Source: Lactobacillus bombicola (GTDB lineage Bacteria; Bacillota; Bacilli; Lactobacillales; Lactobacillaceae). Taken from it: a DNA stretch of 64,000 nucleotides. The first letter of the stretch is position 1. Each line of letters opens with the position of its first letter. The notes beneath the pieces are model-generated. The model was not told the DNA's origin, searched no databases, and worked only from the letters and a program-made list of their open reading frames with translations. Of the stretch, positions 56,364 to 64,000 are shown one piece after another. The position numbers and the translations under genes were made by a program. The stretch is from positions 62,502-126,501 of the forward strand of contig NZ_FOMN01000001.1 in NCBI RefSeq assembly GCF_900112665.1, given 5' to 3'.

Positions 56364-56401
56364 AACCCTCTAGCTGGATTTCTGGTCCATTCTAGAGGGT
56401 T
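56364..56401. repeat. Strong hairpin downstream of the ABC pair
   Basis: AACCCTCTAG pairs with CTAGAGGGTT, and inside it TGGA pairs with TCCA. It is followed by TAATTTC rather than a clean T-run, so it is either a weak terminator for the ABC operon or part of the mobile-element debris. Confidence 0.6.
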
Positions 56402-56481
56402 AATTTCAGTTAATTATTACTACTAAGCTTTTTTATTAATTATTTTATTGCGAACTTTTGTTCTGATGATTTATAATTATA

Positions 56482-56502
56482 ACAGCCAGTTTTTCTGGTT
56501 GT
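56482..56502 (-). terminator. Weak hairpin after plsY
   Basis: ACAGCCAG and CTGGTTGT form an eight-pair stem with one G-U pair and a five-base loop, just past the plsY stop. The T-run is poor. Confidence 0.4.
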
Positions 56503-56514
56503 ATTTATTTTAGT

Positions 56515-57150
56515 TTATAACTTATGGTGCTTTTTTTTATACCAGTACCATAAGCCGAAGGGAATAATATTTTCTTGGTGGTGAATAAGTCGATTTATAT
56601 TACTGCGATGGCGATTAAAAAGTATAATCATAATGCAGCCAACGATGATCTCTAAGAAAAGATCATGAAAGAAAAAGGTAGTAATAAAAATCAAAACAAC
56701 AGCGATTAAACTTGATAGGCTTACATAAGAAGTAATAAACACAAGGGGCAAAAAAATCAAGGCACAAATGCTGAAAAACTTCAAATCGTAGCCTAAGAAA
56801 AGTCCGGCACTAGTTGCAACAGCTTTTCCCCCCTTAAATTTAAGGAAAATAGAAAAAGTATGTCCTAAAATTGCTAAGCAACCACAAATTAGAAGAAGAT
56901 ACTTTGGACCAGAAATTTGCAATAATCTTGGCAGATTAGTTGCTAAGGTTCCTTTAAGTACATCAATGATTAACACAAAGCTACCAGCTAATGGTCCAAA
57001 AACTCTAAAAGAATTAGTTGTTCCTATGTTACCTGAACCATATTTACGTATATCTTCTGCGAAAAATATTTTTCCGATAACAACCCCGGTCGGAAATGAT
57101 CCTAGTAAGTATGCTAAAATAAATACCAGTATTAATTTTAGATTTATCAT
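56515..57150 (-). CDS. plsY: Acyl-phosphate glycerol-3-phosphate acyltransferase PlsY
   Basis: A 211-residue membrane enzyme that starts phospholipid synthesis by acylating glycerol 3-phosphate from acyl-phosphate. It has the three conserved loops: GSFPTG and GSGNIGTTNSFRVFG, LKFKGGKAVATSAG, and the RHRSNI segment. About five transmembrane helices are seen. It is divergent from parE, the standard Firmicutes arrangement. Confidence 0.96.
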   Translation of the reverse strand: MINLKLILVFILAYLLGSFPTGVVIGKIFFAEDIRKYGSGNIGTTNSFRVFGPLAGSFVLIIDVLKGTLATNLPRLLQISGPKYLLLICGCLAILGHTFSIFLKFKGGKAVATSAGLFLGYDLKFFSICALIFLPLVFITSYVSLSSLIAVVLIFITTFFFHDLFLEIIVGCIMIILFNRHRSNINRLIHHQENIIPFGLWYWYKKKHHKL

Positions 57151-57180
57151 TTATATCCTACTCTCTTAATTTCTAATCTT

Positions 57181-57189
57181 ATTCTATCA
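57181..57189 (-). promoter_or_regulatory. Extended -10 promoter of plsY
   Basis: The minus strand reads TGA-TAGAAT, about 30 bases before the plsY start codon. Confidence 0.45.
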
Positions 57190-57249
57190 AAGATTGTTTA
57201 GTGTGAGAACAGAACAAAAATAAATGATTAAAAAACTGGAGGAGTTTAT

Positions 57250-59205
57250 TTGGTTAAAACAAATAAAAATATAAATTCATATGATGATTCGTCAATCCAG
57301 ATTCTTCATGGTTTAGAAGCTGTACGTAAAAGACCAGGAATGTATATTGGATCGACTGACATTCACGGTTTAAACCAGTTAGTTTATGAAATCGTTGATA
57401 ATTCAGTTGACGAAGCTATGGCTGGTTTTGGCCAAGAAATTGATGTAACCATTCACGGTGATAACAGTGTGACTGTGCGTGATTTCGGACGGGGGATGCC
57501 TACTGGCATGCACAAGTCTGGTAAGCCGACGATTGAAGTGATATTGACTGTTCTACATGCCGGTGGGAAGTTTACCGAGCAGAATTATAAGACTTCTGGC
57601 GGGCTTCACGGTGTAGGATCATCTGTTGTCAATGCTCTTTCTAGTTATATGTGTGTAAAAGTAGTGCGTGATGGCATATTGTATGAAGAGGAATTTACTA
57701 ATGGTGGTCATCCTGTTGGTAGTTTAAAGCGCCTTGGTAAAACTAAGGAACCAACGGGTACTACTATAACTTTTAAGCCAGATGAAACCATTTTTTCAAC
57801 TACAAAATATAAGTATGAAGCTATTCAAGAACGAATTCGAGAGTCTGCTTTTTTACTAAAGGGCGTTCGTTTTGTTTTAAATGATGAACGTGAACCTATA
57901 CATCATGATGACTTCAAGTATGATAACGGAATTGAATCTTTTGTATCATACCTTAACGAAGGCAAGGATACATTAAATAATGTCTTTTACTTTGATGGAA
58001 AACAAGATGAAATTGAAGTCGAATTTAGTGGTCAATATAGTGATAGTTATTCTGAAAGTCTTGTTTCTTTTGTAAATAACGTGCGTACAGCTGATGGTGG
58101 AACACATGAAGTTGGCGCCCGAAGTGGCTTTACGCGAGCATTCAATGATTATGCTAAAAAGCAAGGCTTACTTGGTAAAAAAGATAAAAACTTGGATGGT
58201 TCGGACTATCGTGAAGGTCTAAGTGCAGTATTGTCAGTAAAAATACCTGAAGAGCTTTTGGAATTTGAGGGCCAGACTAAGGGAAAACTGGGTACCCCAC
58301 AAGCTAGATCAGTAGTTGACGCAATTGTTTATGAAAAAATGTCTTACTATTTAATGGAAAATGGTGAGCTGGCTCAAGAATTGGTTAAAAAGGCCCAGCG
58401 TGCAAGAGATGCTCGCGAAGCTGCAAAAAAAGCACGTAATGAAAGTCGAAATGGTAAAAAAAGACGTAAAAAAGAAGTATTATCAGGTAAATTAACCCCC
58501 GCCCAATCTCGTAATCCGAAAAAAAACGAGTTATTTCTTGTCGAAGGTGATTCTGCTGGTGGTTCCGCTAAACAGGGGCGTGATCGTAGATTTCAGGCAA
58601 TATTACCTTTGCGCGGTAAAGTATTAAATACGCAGAAGGCTAAATTGCAAGATATTTTTAAAAATGAAGAAATTAATACTATGATCTATACTATCGGTGC
58701 AGGTGTGGGAGCTGAATTTAAAGTTGACGATTCTAATTACGATAAAGTAATTATTATGACGGACGCTGATGATGATGGTGCTCATATTCAAATTTTGCTA
58801 TTGACTTTTTTCTATCGGTATATGAGGCCAATGATTGAACATGGCAAAGTATATATTGCCTTACCACCTTTATATCGCTTACAAAAAGGACATGGTAAAA
58901 CTAGACGGGTTAAGTATTCTTGGACGGACGAAGAATTAGCAATTGATGAGGAAAAAATTGGCCGTGGCTATACTCTGCAGAGATTCAAGGGATTGGGTGA
59001 AATGAACGCTGAACAATTATGGCAGACAACGATGAATCCTGAATCTAGAATGTTAATTCGAGTTAAGATTGACGATGCGGCATTAGCTGAACGCCGCGTA
59101 ACTACTTTAATGGGTGACAAGGTTGATGCTCGGCGTAAGTGGATTGAAGAGAATGTTAAATTTAGAATGGGCGAAAGTGCATCAATTTTAGAAGAAAATG
59201 AGTAG
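57250..59205 (+). CDS. parE: DNA topoisomerase IV subunit B
   Basis: A 651-residue ATPase subunit of topoisomerase IV, which unlinks daughter chromosomes. The GHKL ATPase domain has EIVDNSVDEA, GRGMPTG and GGLHGVGSSVVNALS. The TOPRIM part has LVEGDSAGGSAKQGRDR and MTDADDDGAHI. Adjacent plsY and parC distinguish it from gyrB. It uses a TTG start at 57250 after GGAGGAG. parC follows after 21 bases. Confidence 0.96.
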   Translation: MVKTNKNINSYDDSSIQILHGLEAVRKRPGMYIGSTDIHGLNQLVYEIVDNSVDEAMAGFGQEIDVTIHGDNSVTVRDFGRGMPTGMHKSGKPTIEVILTVLHAGGKFTEQNYKTSGGLHGVGSSVVNALSSYMCVKVVRDGILYEEEFTNGGHPVGSLKRLGKTKEPTGTTITFKPDETIFSTTKYKYEAIQERIRESAFLLKGVRFVLNDEREPIHHDDFKYDNGIESFVSYLNEGKDTLNNVFYFDGKQDEIEVEFSGQYSDSYSESLVSFVNNVRTADGGTHEVGARSGFTRAFNDYAKKQGLLGKKDKNLDGSDYREGLSAVLSVKIPEELLEFEGQTKGKLGTPQARSVVDAIVYEKMSYYLMENGELAQELVKKAQRARDAREAAKKARNESRNGKKRRKKEVLSGKLTPAQSRNPKKNELFLVEGDSAGGSAKQGRDRRFQAILPLRGKVLNTQKAKLQDIFKNEEINTMIYTIGAGVGAEFKVDDSNYDKVIIMTDADDDGAHIQILLLTFFYRYMRPMIEHGKVYIALPPLYRLQKGHGKTRRVKYSWTDEELAIDEEKIGRGYTLQRFKGLGEMNAEQLWQTTMNPESRMLIRVKIDDAALAERRVTTLMGDKVDARRKWIEENVKFRMGESASILEENE

Positions 59206-59226
59206 AAATAAAGAGGTTTTTGATTA

Positions 59227-61680
59227 ATGGCTACAAATGAACGAATTCGTGAAATGCCGCTTGAGCAGGTTATGGGTGAACGTTTCGGACGATATTCGAA
59301 ATATATCATTCAAGAAAGAGCATTACCAGATATTCGTGATGGCTTAAAACCAGTACAAAGGAGAATCCTTTATGCTATGTATCTGGACAATAATACTTAT
59401 GATAAACCGTTTAAAAAGGCTGCTAAAGCTGTAGGTAATATCATGGGTAATTTTCATCCTCATGGTGATAGTTCAATATATGGTGCTTTAGTTCATTTAT
59501 CCCAAGACTGGAAAATGCGTGAGACTCTGATTGAAATGCATGGTAATAATGGATCAATGGATGGTGATGGTCCAGCAGCTATGCGTTATACAGAATCACG
59601 TTTGAATAAGATTTCTAATATGCTTTTACAGGATATTGACAAAGATACTGTCAATATGGTACTTAATTTTGACGATACAGAATATGAGCCAACTGTTCTT
59701 CCGGTTCGTTTTCCTAATTTATTAGTTAATGGATCTACTGGAATTTCATCAGGTTATGCTACTGAAATACCCCCGCATAATTTAAGCGAAGTAATTGATG
59801 CTACAATTTATTTATTGAAACATCCTAATGCTAGTTTGGATGAATTAATGCAATTTGTTAAAGGCCCAGACTTTCCTACAGGGGCAATTGTCATGGGGCA
59901 AAAAGGACTTCAAGAAGCATATCAGACTGGACGCGGTCGAATTCAAATTCGAGCAAAATCAGTGATTCAAGAAATTCGCGGTCATCGGGAAGAAATTGTG
60001 GTTACTGAGATACCCTTTGCAGTTAATAAGGCTCTATTAGTTAAAAAAATTGACGAAATTCGGCTAAATAAAGAAATAGATGGTATTGCTGAAGTTCGTG
60101 ATGAAACAGATCGTCATGGACTATCAATCGTAATTGAACTTAAAAAGGGTGCAGATGCTCAAAATATTTTAAATTATTTATTTAAAAATACAGAACTACA
60201 AGTTTCCTATAACTTCAATATGGTGGCAATTGATCATATGACACCGGTACAAGTTGGTCTGAAACATATTTTGACGTCCTATTTAGAGCATGAAAAAGAT
60301 GTTGTTATCAAGCGGACTAAGTATGACTTAAATAAAGCTGAAACACGTTTAGAAATAATTCAAGGCTTAATCCATGCGATGGATATCTTGGATGAAGTAA
60401 TAAAAGCAATTCGTGCATCTAAAAATAAGGCCGAAGCTAAGAAAAATTTAACTGCTAAATTTGCTTTCACTTCAAGACAAGCAGAAGCAATTGTCTCATT
60501 ACAACTATATCGTTTAACTAATACCGATGTAAATGCCTTAGTTGCAGAGCAAAATGATTTAAAAGACAAAATTTCCCGTTATCGTGCACTACTGTCAGAT
60601 GACAAAATTTTACAAAAAGAAATTATTAAAGAATTATCAACTGTTAAAAAAGAATTCGGAAATCCCCGAAGAACAGAAATTTCTACAGAAACAGCTCAAA
60701 TTAAAATTGATGAAAAGGCACTTCTGGCTGATGAACAAGTACGAATTTTAATTAGTCGTGATGGTTATTTAAAACGATCCTCTTTACGATCTTGGCAATC
60801 AAGTGATGATGAAGATAATGGATTACCAGATGGCGATCAAGTTGTGTATGAAAAGACAGTGTCAACTTTAGATAATTTATACTTGTTTACTAACCGTGGT
60901 AATGTGATTTATCGTCCAGTAAATGAACTTGTTGAAGCAAAGTGGAAAGAAACCGGTCAGCATTTATCACAAGAAATAGGCTTGAGCAGTGATGAAGAAA
61001 TTATTCGGGTGTTTTCATTTAGCAAATTAGATGAAGACGTAAATTTTGTGTTAGCTAGTACAGATGGCTATATTAAGCAAGTAAAATTAAAGAATCTACC
61101 ACCAACTAGGACCTACCGTTCACGTGCAATGGTTGCAATGAAAATGAAAGGTGATACCAGTACCATAGTAAGGGTTGACTTGGTTAAGCCAAATGAAAAA
61201 TTTGAGGTCATTTTATTTACTCATGATGCCTACGCTGTTAGATATGATCTCAGTGAGGTACCAGAATTGGGGGCGAAAGCGTTAGGCGTTAAATCAGTTA
61301 ACCTAAAAGCCGATGACTTTATTGTTTCATATACACTAATTCCTTCTAATTACATTAATTTAGTTCGAATAGGTATAGTTACACAGCGTGGTGCCTTTAA
61401 ACAAATTAAGGCTGATTTAATTAATAAAATTTCTAGAGCTAAAAGGGGTGTACTTGTACTTAGAGAACTTAAGTCGCACCCACATAAAATAGCTTCTTTG
61501 GTCTCATATGGACAAGAACATGTATTAGTAATAACTACAAGTAGTAAAAGACAAATCATGGTAAAAACCAATGAATTTCCATTAAGTGATCGGTATTCTA
61601 ATGGATCTTTTGTTGTTGATACTACAAGCGATGGGGTACCAATAAGTTTAAAATTAGGTAGGCCTTTGAATTATAGTTAA
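59227..61680 (+). CDS. parC: DNA topoisomerase IV subunit A
   Basis: An 817-residue breakage-reunion subunit. The catalytic Tyr121 lies in AAMRYTE. The quinolone-resistance region reads HPHGDSSIYGALVH; Gly86 stands where streptococcal ParC has Asp83. The C-terminal half contains beta-pinwheel repeats. The start follows AAGAGG. It forms an operon with parE. No clear terminator is seen in the 155 bases that follow, which are very AT-rich and hold the next promoter. Confidence 0.96.
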   Translation: MATNERIREMPLEQVMGERFGRYSKYIIQERALPDIRDGLKPVQRRILYAMYLDNNTYDKPFKKAAKAVGNIMGNFHPHGDSSIYGALVHLSQDWKMRETLIEMHGNNGSMDGDGPAAMRYTESRLNKISNMLLQDIDKDTVNMVLNFDDTEYEPTVLPVRFPNLLVNGSTGISSGYATEIPPHNLSEVIDATIYLLKHPNASLDELMQFVKGPDFPTGAIVMGQKGLQEAYQTGRGRIQIRAKSVIQEIRGHREEIVVTEIPFAVNKALLVKKIDEIRLNKEIDGIAEVRDETDRHGLSIVIELKKGADAQNILNYLFKNTELQVSYNFNMVAIDHMTPVQVGLKHILTSYLEHEKDVVIKRTKYDLNKAETRLEIIQGLIHAMDILDEVIKAIRASKNKAEAKKNLTAKFAFTSRQAEAIVSLQLYRLTNTDVNALVAEQNDLKDKISRYRALLSDDKILQKEIIKELSTVKKEFGNPRRTEISTETAQIKIDEKALLADEQVRILISRDGYLKRSSLRSWQSSDDEDNGLPDGDQVVYEKTVSTLDNLYLFTNRGNVIYRPVNELVEAKWKETGQHLSQEIGLSSDEEIIRVFSFSKLDEDVNFVLASTDGYIKQVKLKNLPPTRTYRSRAMVAMKMKGDTSTIVRVDLVKPNEKFEVILFTHDAYAVRYDLSEVPELGAKALGVKSVNLKADDFIVSYTLIPSNYINLVRIGIVTQRGAFKQIKADLINKISRAKRGVLVLRELKSHPHKIASLVSYGQEHVLVITTSSKRQIMVKTNEFPLSDRYSNGSFVVDTTSDGVPISLKLGRPLNYS

Positions 61681-61757
61681 ATAGTTTTTTATTTATGATT
61701 CTATTTATATATATTTATTATTTTGCACAAGTTATTTAATTATTTATAAAATATACT

Positions 61758-61786
61758 TTGACACAGAGCCGTTTTTGATTGATAAT
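61758..61786 (+). promoter_or_regulatory. Promoter of the LysR-type gene
   Basis: TTGACA (61758-61763), a 17-base spacer and GATAAT (61781-61786) form one of the best promoters in the window. Confidence 0.75.
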
Positions 61787-61836
61787 AGCATATAAATGTA
61801 AGCCATATTATTGTTAAGATAGAAGGAATAATTTAT

Positions 61837-62772
61837 ATGCCTAAAATGGATGCTATTCTCTCAAGTAAATCTCTACACTATTTTTTACAGTTAATAGATA
61901 CAATGAATTATACTCAAGCAGCACAAATTTTGGGAATTACTCAACCAGCATTAACGCAGCAAATTAAAAAAATTGAACATGCAATTGGGACTCCTTTGTT
62001 TGGACAAATGGGTAAAAAACTATATCTTACTGAAGCAGGAAAGCAATTACAAGTTGGAGCAATTAAACTTTTGGGAACTATGAACTCTGTCGTAAGTGAT
62101 ATTCAGGAGTTTACCCAAGCTGATCGAGGAAATATTTCAATTGGAGTTTTAGAAAGTGTTAATTGTGAGTGGTTACAAAGGTTCTTAATTAAGTTTAACC
62201 AGAAATACCCTGATATTACTATTAATCTTAGTTGCTTTAATCGTAAGGATTTGTGGTATAACTTGGATAATAATTTGATTGATTTGGCAATTTTATATAT
62301 TCCAGATGTTGCTAAGAAAAGCCAGGCTAGCTTGAATAATCAATATGAACAAATGAAAATTAATGATGAACGCTTAATAATTTTGACGCATCTCGCTAAT
62401 TTAAAAGCTGGTGAAGCATACCCAATTTCTACGTTTACTAAACAAAAATGGGTAGCATATCCAGATGGATTTTTTTTAACTCAACTAATGAAAGAAAAAT
62501 TTGAAAGCAGAGTTAATATAAAAAAGAAATTGGATATTTCTATGAGCTTTTCATCAACAGAGCAGCTAGTAGCAACAGCTATAGCAACAAACTACGATAC
62601 ATTTGTTAGTCATTCGTATTATCAAGCTCACAAAAATGACATTAATTTAACTCCAGTCTTTTTAAAAGATGACAAGAAGTTCCTTACTTCAATAGTTTAT
62701 CGAAAGGGTAAAAAAGACGTTCCTCGAGTTGCTAATATTTTAGCTGAATTTAAGCAATTCTTACCTAAATAG
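61837..62772 (+). CDS. LysR-family transcriptional regulator
   Basis: A 311-residue regulator. The N-terminal winged helix-turn-helix (about 12-70) has the classical pattern MNYTQAAQILGITQPALTQQIKKIE, LG-like GTPLFGQMGKKLYLTEAG. The effector-binding domain is at about 95-300. There is no divergent target gene beside it, which is unusual for this family; parC is upstream and ppaC downstream, so the regulon cannot be told. The start follows GAAGGA. Confidence 0.9.
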   Translation: MPKMDAILSSKSLHYFLQLIDTMNYTQAAQILGITQPALTQQIKKIEHAIGTPLFGQMGKKLYLTEAGKQLQVGAIKLLGTMNSVVSDIQEFTQADRGNISIGVLESVNCEWLQRFLIKFNQKYPDITINLSCFNRKDLWYNLDNNLIDLAILYIPDVAKKSQASLNNQYEQMKINDERLIILTHLANLKAGEAYPISTFTKQKWVAYPDGFFLTQLMKEKFESRVNIKKKLDISMSFSSTEQLVATAIATNYDTFVSHSYYQAHKNDINLTPVFLKDDKKFLTSIVYRKGKKDVPRVANILAEFKQFLPK

Positions 62773-62841
62773 GCTTTATTGAATAGGAGTTATTAGGTAA
62801 ACTAATTATGTACAATAATTTATAGAAAAAGAGGAAAATTA

Positions 62842-63771
62842 ATGGAAAAAGAGCTAGTTTTTGGTCATCAAAGTCCGGATACGGATGCTATTGGTACAGC
62901 TATTGCTTATTCATTTTTACAAAATAAACTGGGTTATAATACTGAAGCAGTGGCATTAGGTGAGCCTAATGACGAAACTATGTTTGCATTAAACAAGTTT
63001 GGTTTTCAGGCACCTAGGGTAATCAAGACCGCTGCTAATGAAGTTGAAAAAGTAATGCTAGTTGATCATAATGAACCACAACAAAGTGTTTCTGATATTG
63101 ATAAGGTAAAAGTTACCCATGTTGTTGATCATCATCGGATTATGAATTTTAACACTAGTTCACCGCTTTTTTATCTTGCTGAGCCAGTTGGCTGTACAAG
63201 TACAATTGTTTGGAAGTTATATAAACATTTCGCAATTGCTATTCCGCAAAATATTGCTGGAATTATGCTTTCTGCTATTATTTCTGATACTTTACTTTTA
63301 AAATCACCGACTACAACTGAAGATGATTGTAAAGCAGTAAAAGAGTTGGCTAAAATTGCTAATGTTGATTATGAAAATTATGGGCTTGCAGAATTAAAAG
63401 CAGGCACAAATATTGCAAGTAAGTCAGAAGATGATCTAATTAAGTTAGATGCGAAAACTTTTGAATTGAAAGATAAAAAAGTTAGGGTAGCTCAAATTAA
63501 TGTAGTCGATTTACCTGAAGCAATGGGACGTAAAGCTGCTTTTCTAAAGGCAATGGAGTCTGCAATAGCTACCGATCATTATGATTTATTTATGTTACTT
63601 ATTACGAATGTATTGGATTCTAACTCAACTGCAATAGTAGCAGGATCTAGTGAAGCACAGCAGCTATTTGAAAAGGCATTTGGACAAATTATTGATTCGG
63701 AAATCAGTTTACCAGGTGTAGTTTCACGTAAAAAACAAGTTGTACCACCACTTACAAATGCATTTAGTTAA
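62842..63771 (+). CDS. ppaC: Manganese-dependent inorganic pyrophosphatase (family II)
   Basis: A 309-residue DHH-family phosphatase that hydrolyses pyrophosphate from biosynthetic reactions. It shows [17 protein letters not shown] (His and two Asp metal ligands), VDHNEPQQS and VDHHRI, and the C-terminal DHHA2 domain ending near [10 protein letters not shown], which binds the substrate. The length is standard. The start follows AGAGGA. A terminator follows. Confidence 0.97.
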   Translation: MEKELVFGHQSPDTDAIGTAIAYSFLQNKLGYNTEAVALGEPNDETMFALNKFGFQAPRVIKTAANEVEKVMLVDHNEPQQSVSDIDKVKVTHVVDHHRIMNFNTSSPLFYLAEPVGCTSTIVWKLYKHFAIAIPQNIAGIMLSAIISDTLLLKSPTTTEDDCKAVKELAKIANVDYENYGLAELKAGTNIASKSEDDLIKLDAKTFELKDKKVRVAQINVVDLPEAMGRKAAFLKAMESAIATDHYDLFMLLITNVLDSNSTAIVAGSSEAQQLFEKAFGQIIDSEISLPGVVSRKKQVVPPLTNAFS

Positions 63772-63795
63772 TAATTATTTCAAATTTTAAAGATT

Positions 63796-63833
63796 AAAAA
63801 ACACGAGTAGGGAAGTAATCCCGCTCGTGTTTT
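63796..63833. terminator. Terminator after ppaC, possibly bidirectional
   Basis: AAAACACGAG pairs with CTCGTGTTTT, with an inner GG/CC pair and an eight-base loop. A-runs and T-runs on the two sides serve ppaC and the convergent partial gene. Confidence 0.8.
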
Positions 63834-63859
63834 GATTTACGTTTCTAAATTTAAATAAA

Positions 63860-64000
63860 TTATTCTTTGTTAATTTCTTTAGCCAGAATAATAAAAGATT
63901 TACACACTCTTTCAGCCTTTTCTGGAGACATTTTTCTTAATTCATTGAGAACTTTTTTAATGAATACAGGTGTATTATCCTGATGGTTCTCAACTTTAAC
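63860..64000 (-). CDS. Partial CDS, C-terminal 46 residues of an unknown protein
   Basis: A minus-strand frame is open from the window edge to a stop at 63860-63862. It gives 46 residues, including FIKKVLNELRKMSPEKAERV, an amphipathic helical end. Frame length, the absence of stops in AT-rich sequence and the shared terminator argue for a real gene. The composition recalls the tail of a small regulator, but I cannot name a family. Confidence 0.6.
   Translation of the reverse strand, partial: VKVENHQDNTPVFIKKVLNELRKMSPEKAERVCKSFIILAKEINKE

Overview
The window is a contiguous piece of an AT-rich Firmicutes chromosome, most likely a Lactobacillus of the delbrueckii/acidophilus group. The evidence is the gene order (comEC-holA-rpsT-rpsO-rnj-tuf-tig-clpX-engB, xerD-ribT-scpA-scpB-rluB, topA-trmFO-xerC-hslV-hslU), a pyruvate kinase with the extra C-terminal PEP-utiliser domain, lactobacillus-type EF-Tu and L32, and the absence of codY after hslU. 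The species cannot be fixed from the sequence alone. No rRNA, tRNA, CRISPR array, prophage or complete insertion sequence was found.

Layout. 1-3.5 kb: DNA uptake (end of comEA, comEC) and the clamp-loader subunit holA. 3.5-12 kb: translation, RNA decay and protein quality control (rpsT, rpsO, an RNase J2-like protein, a TPR protein, tuf, tig, clpX, engB). A 37-codon gene lies on the minus strand in the 330-base gap that follows. 12-19.6 kb: uvrC, obg, an OatA-like O-acyltransferase, rnz, a short-chain dehydrogenase, a LapA-domain protein and rpmF. 19.6-27.6 kb: a 5'-nucleotidase-family enzyme, a small YjzD-like membrane protein, dnaE and the glycolytic pair pfkA-pyk with a probable cre site. 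27.7-32 kb: cvfB-like, then xerD-ribT-scpA-scpB-rluB (chromosome resolution and condensation). 32-33 kb: an FMN riboswitch with its terminator controls the riboflavin importer ribU. 33-38.6 kb: a LysM protein, cmk, an S1-domain protein, der, hup and a second TPR protein. 38.6-45 kb: YitT-like, cca, hemolysin III-like, degV-like, yozE-like, rbgA, rnhB and dprA. 45-52.6 kb: topA-trmFO-xerC-hslV-hslU followed by an aldose-epimerase-like gene. 52.6-56.5 kb: the only clearly accessory segment, two half-size ABC exporters with insertion-sequence debris on both sides. 56.5-64 kb: plsY, parE-parC, a LysR regulator, ppaC and the end of a minus-strand gene at the edge.

Most of the window is core housekeeping. 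The signals that deserve a second look are small: a decayed copy of the comEC 3' end; hairpins that place or mask Shine-Dalgarno sequences before cmk and dprA; a 24-bp hairpin between topA and trmFO; structured leaders on rpsO, tuf and hup; a 44-bp perfect repeat inside the S1-domain gene; a perfect palindrome across the promoter of the ABC pair; and a glycine at a quinolone-contact position of ParC. I do not see a wholly new multi-gene system. The ABC island with its palindromic promoter is the best candidate for uncharacterised biology.
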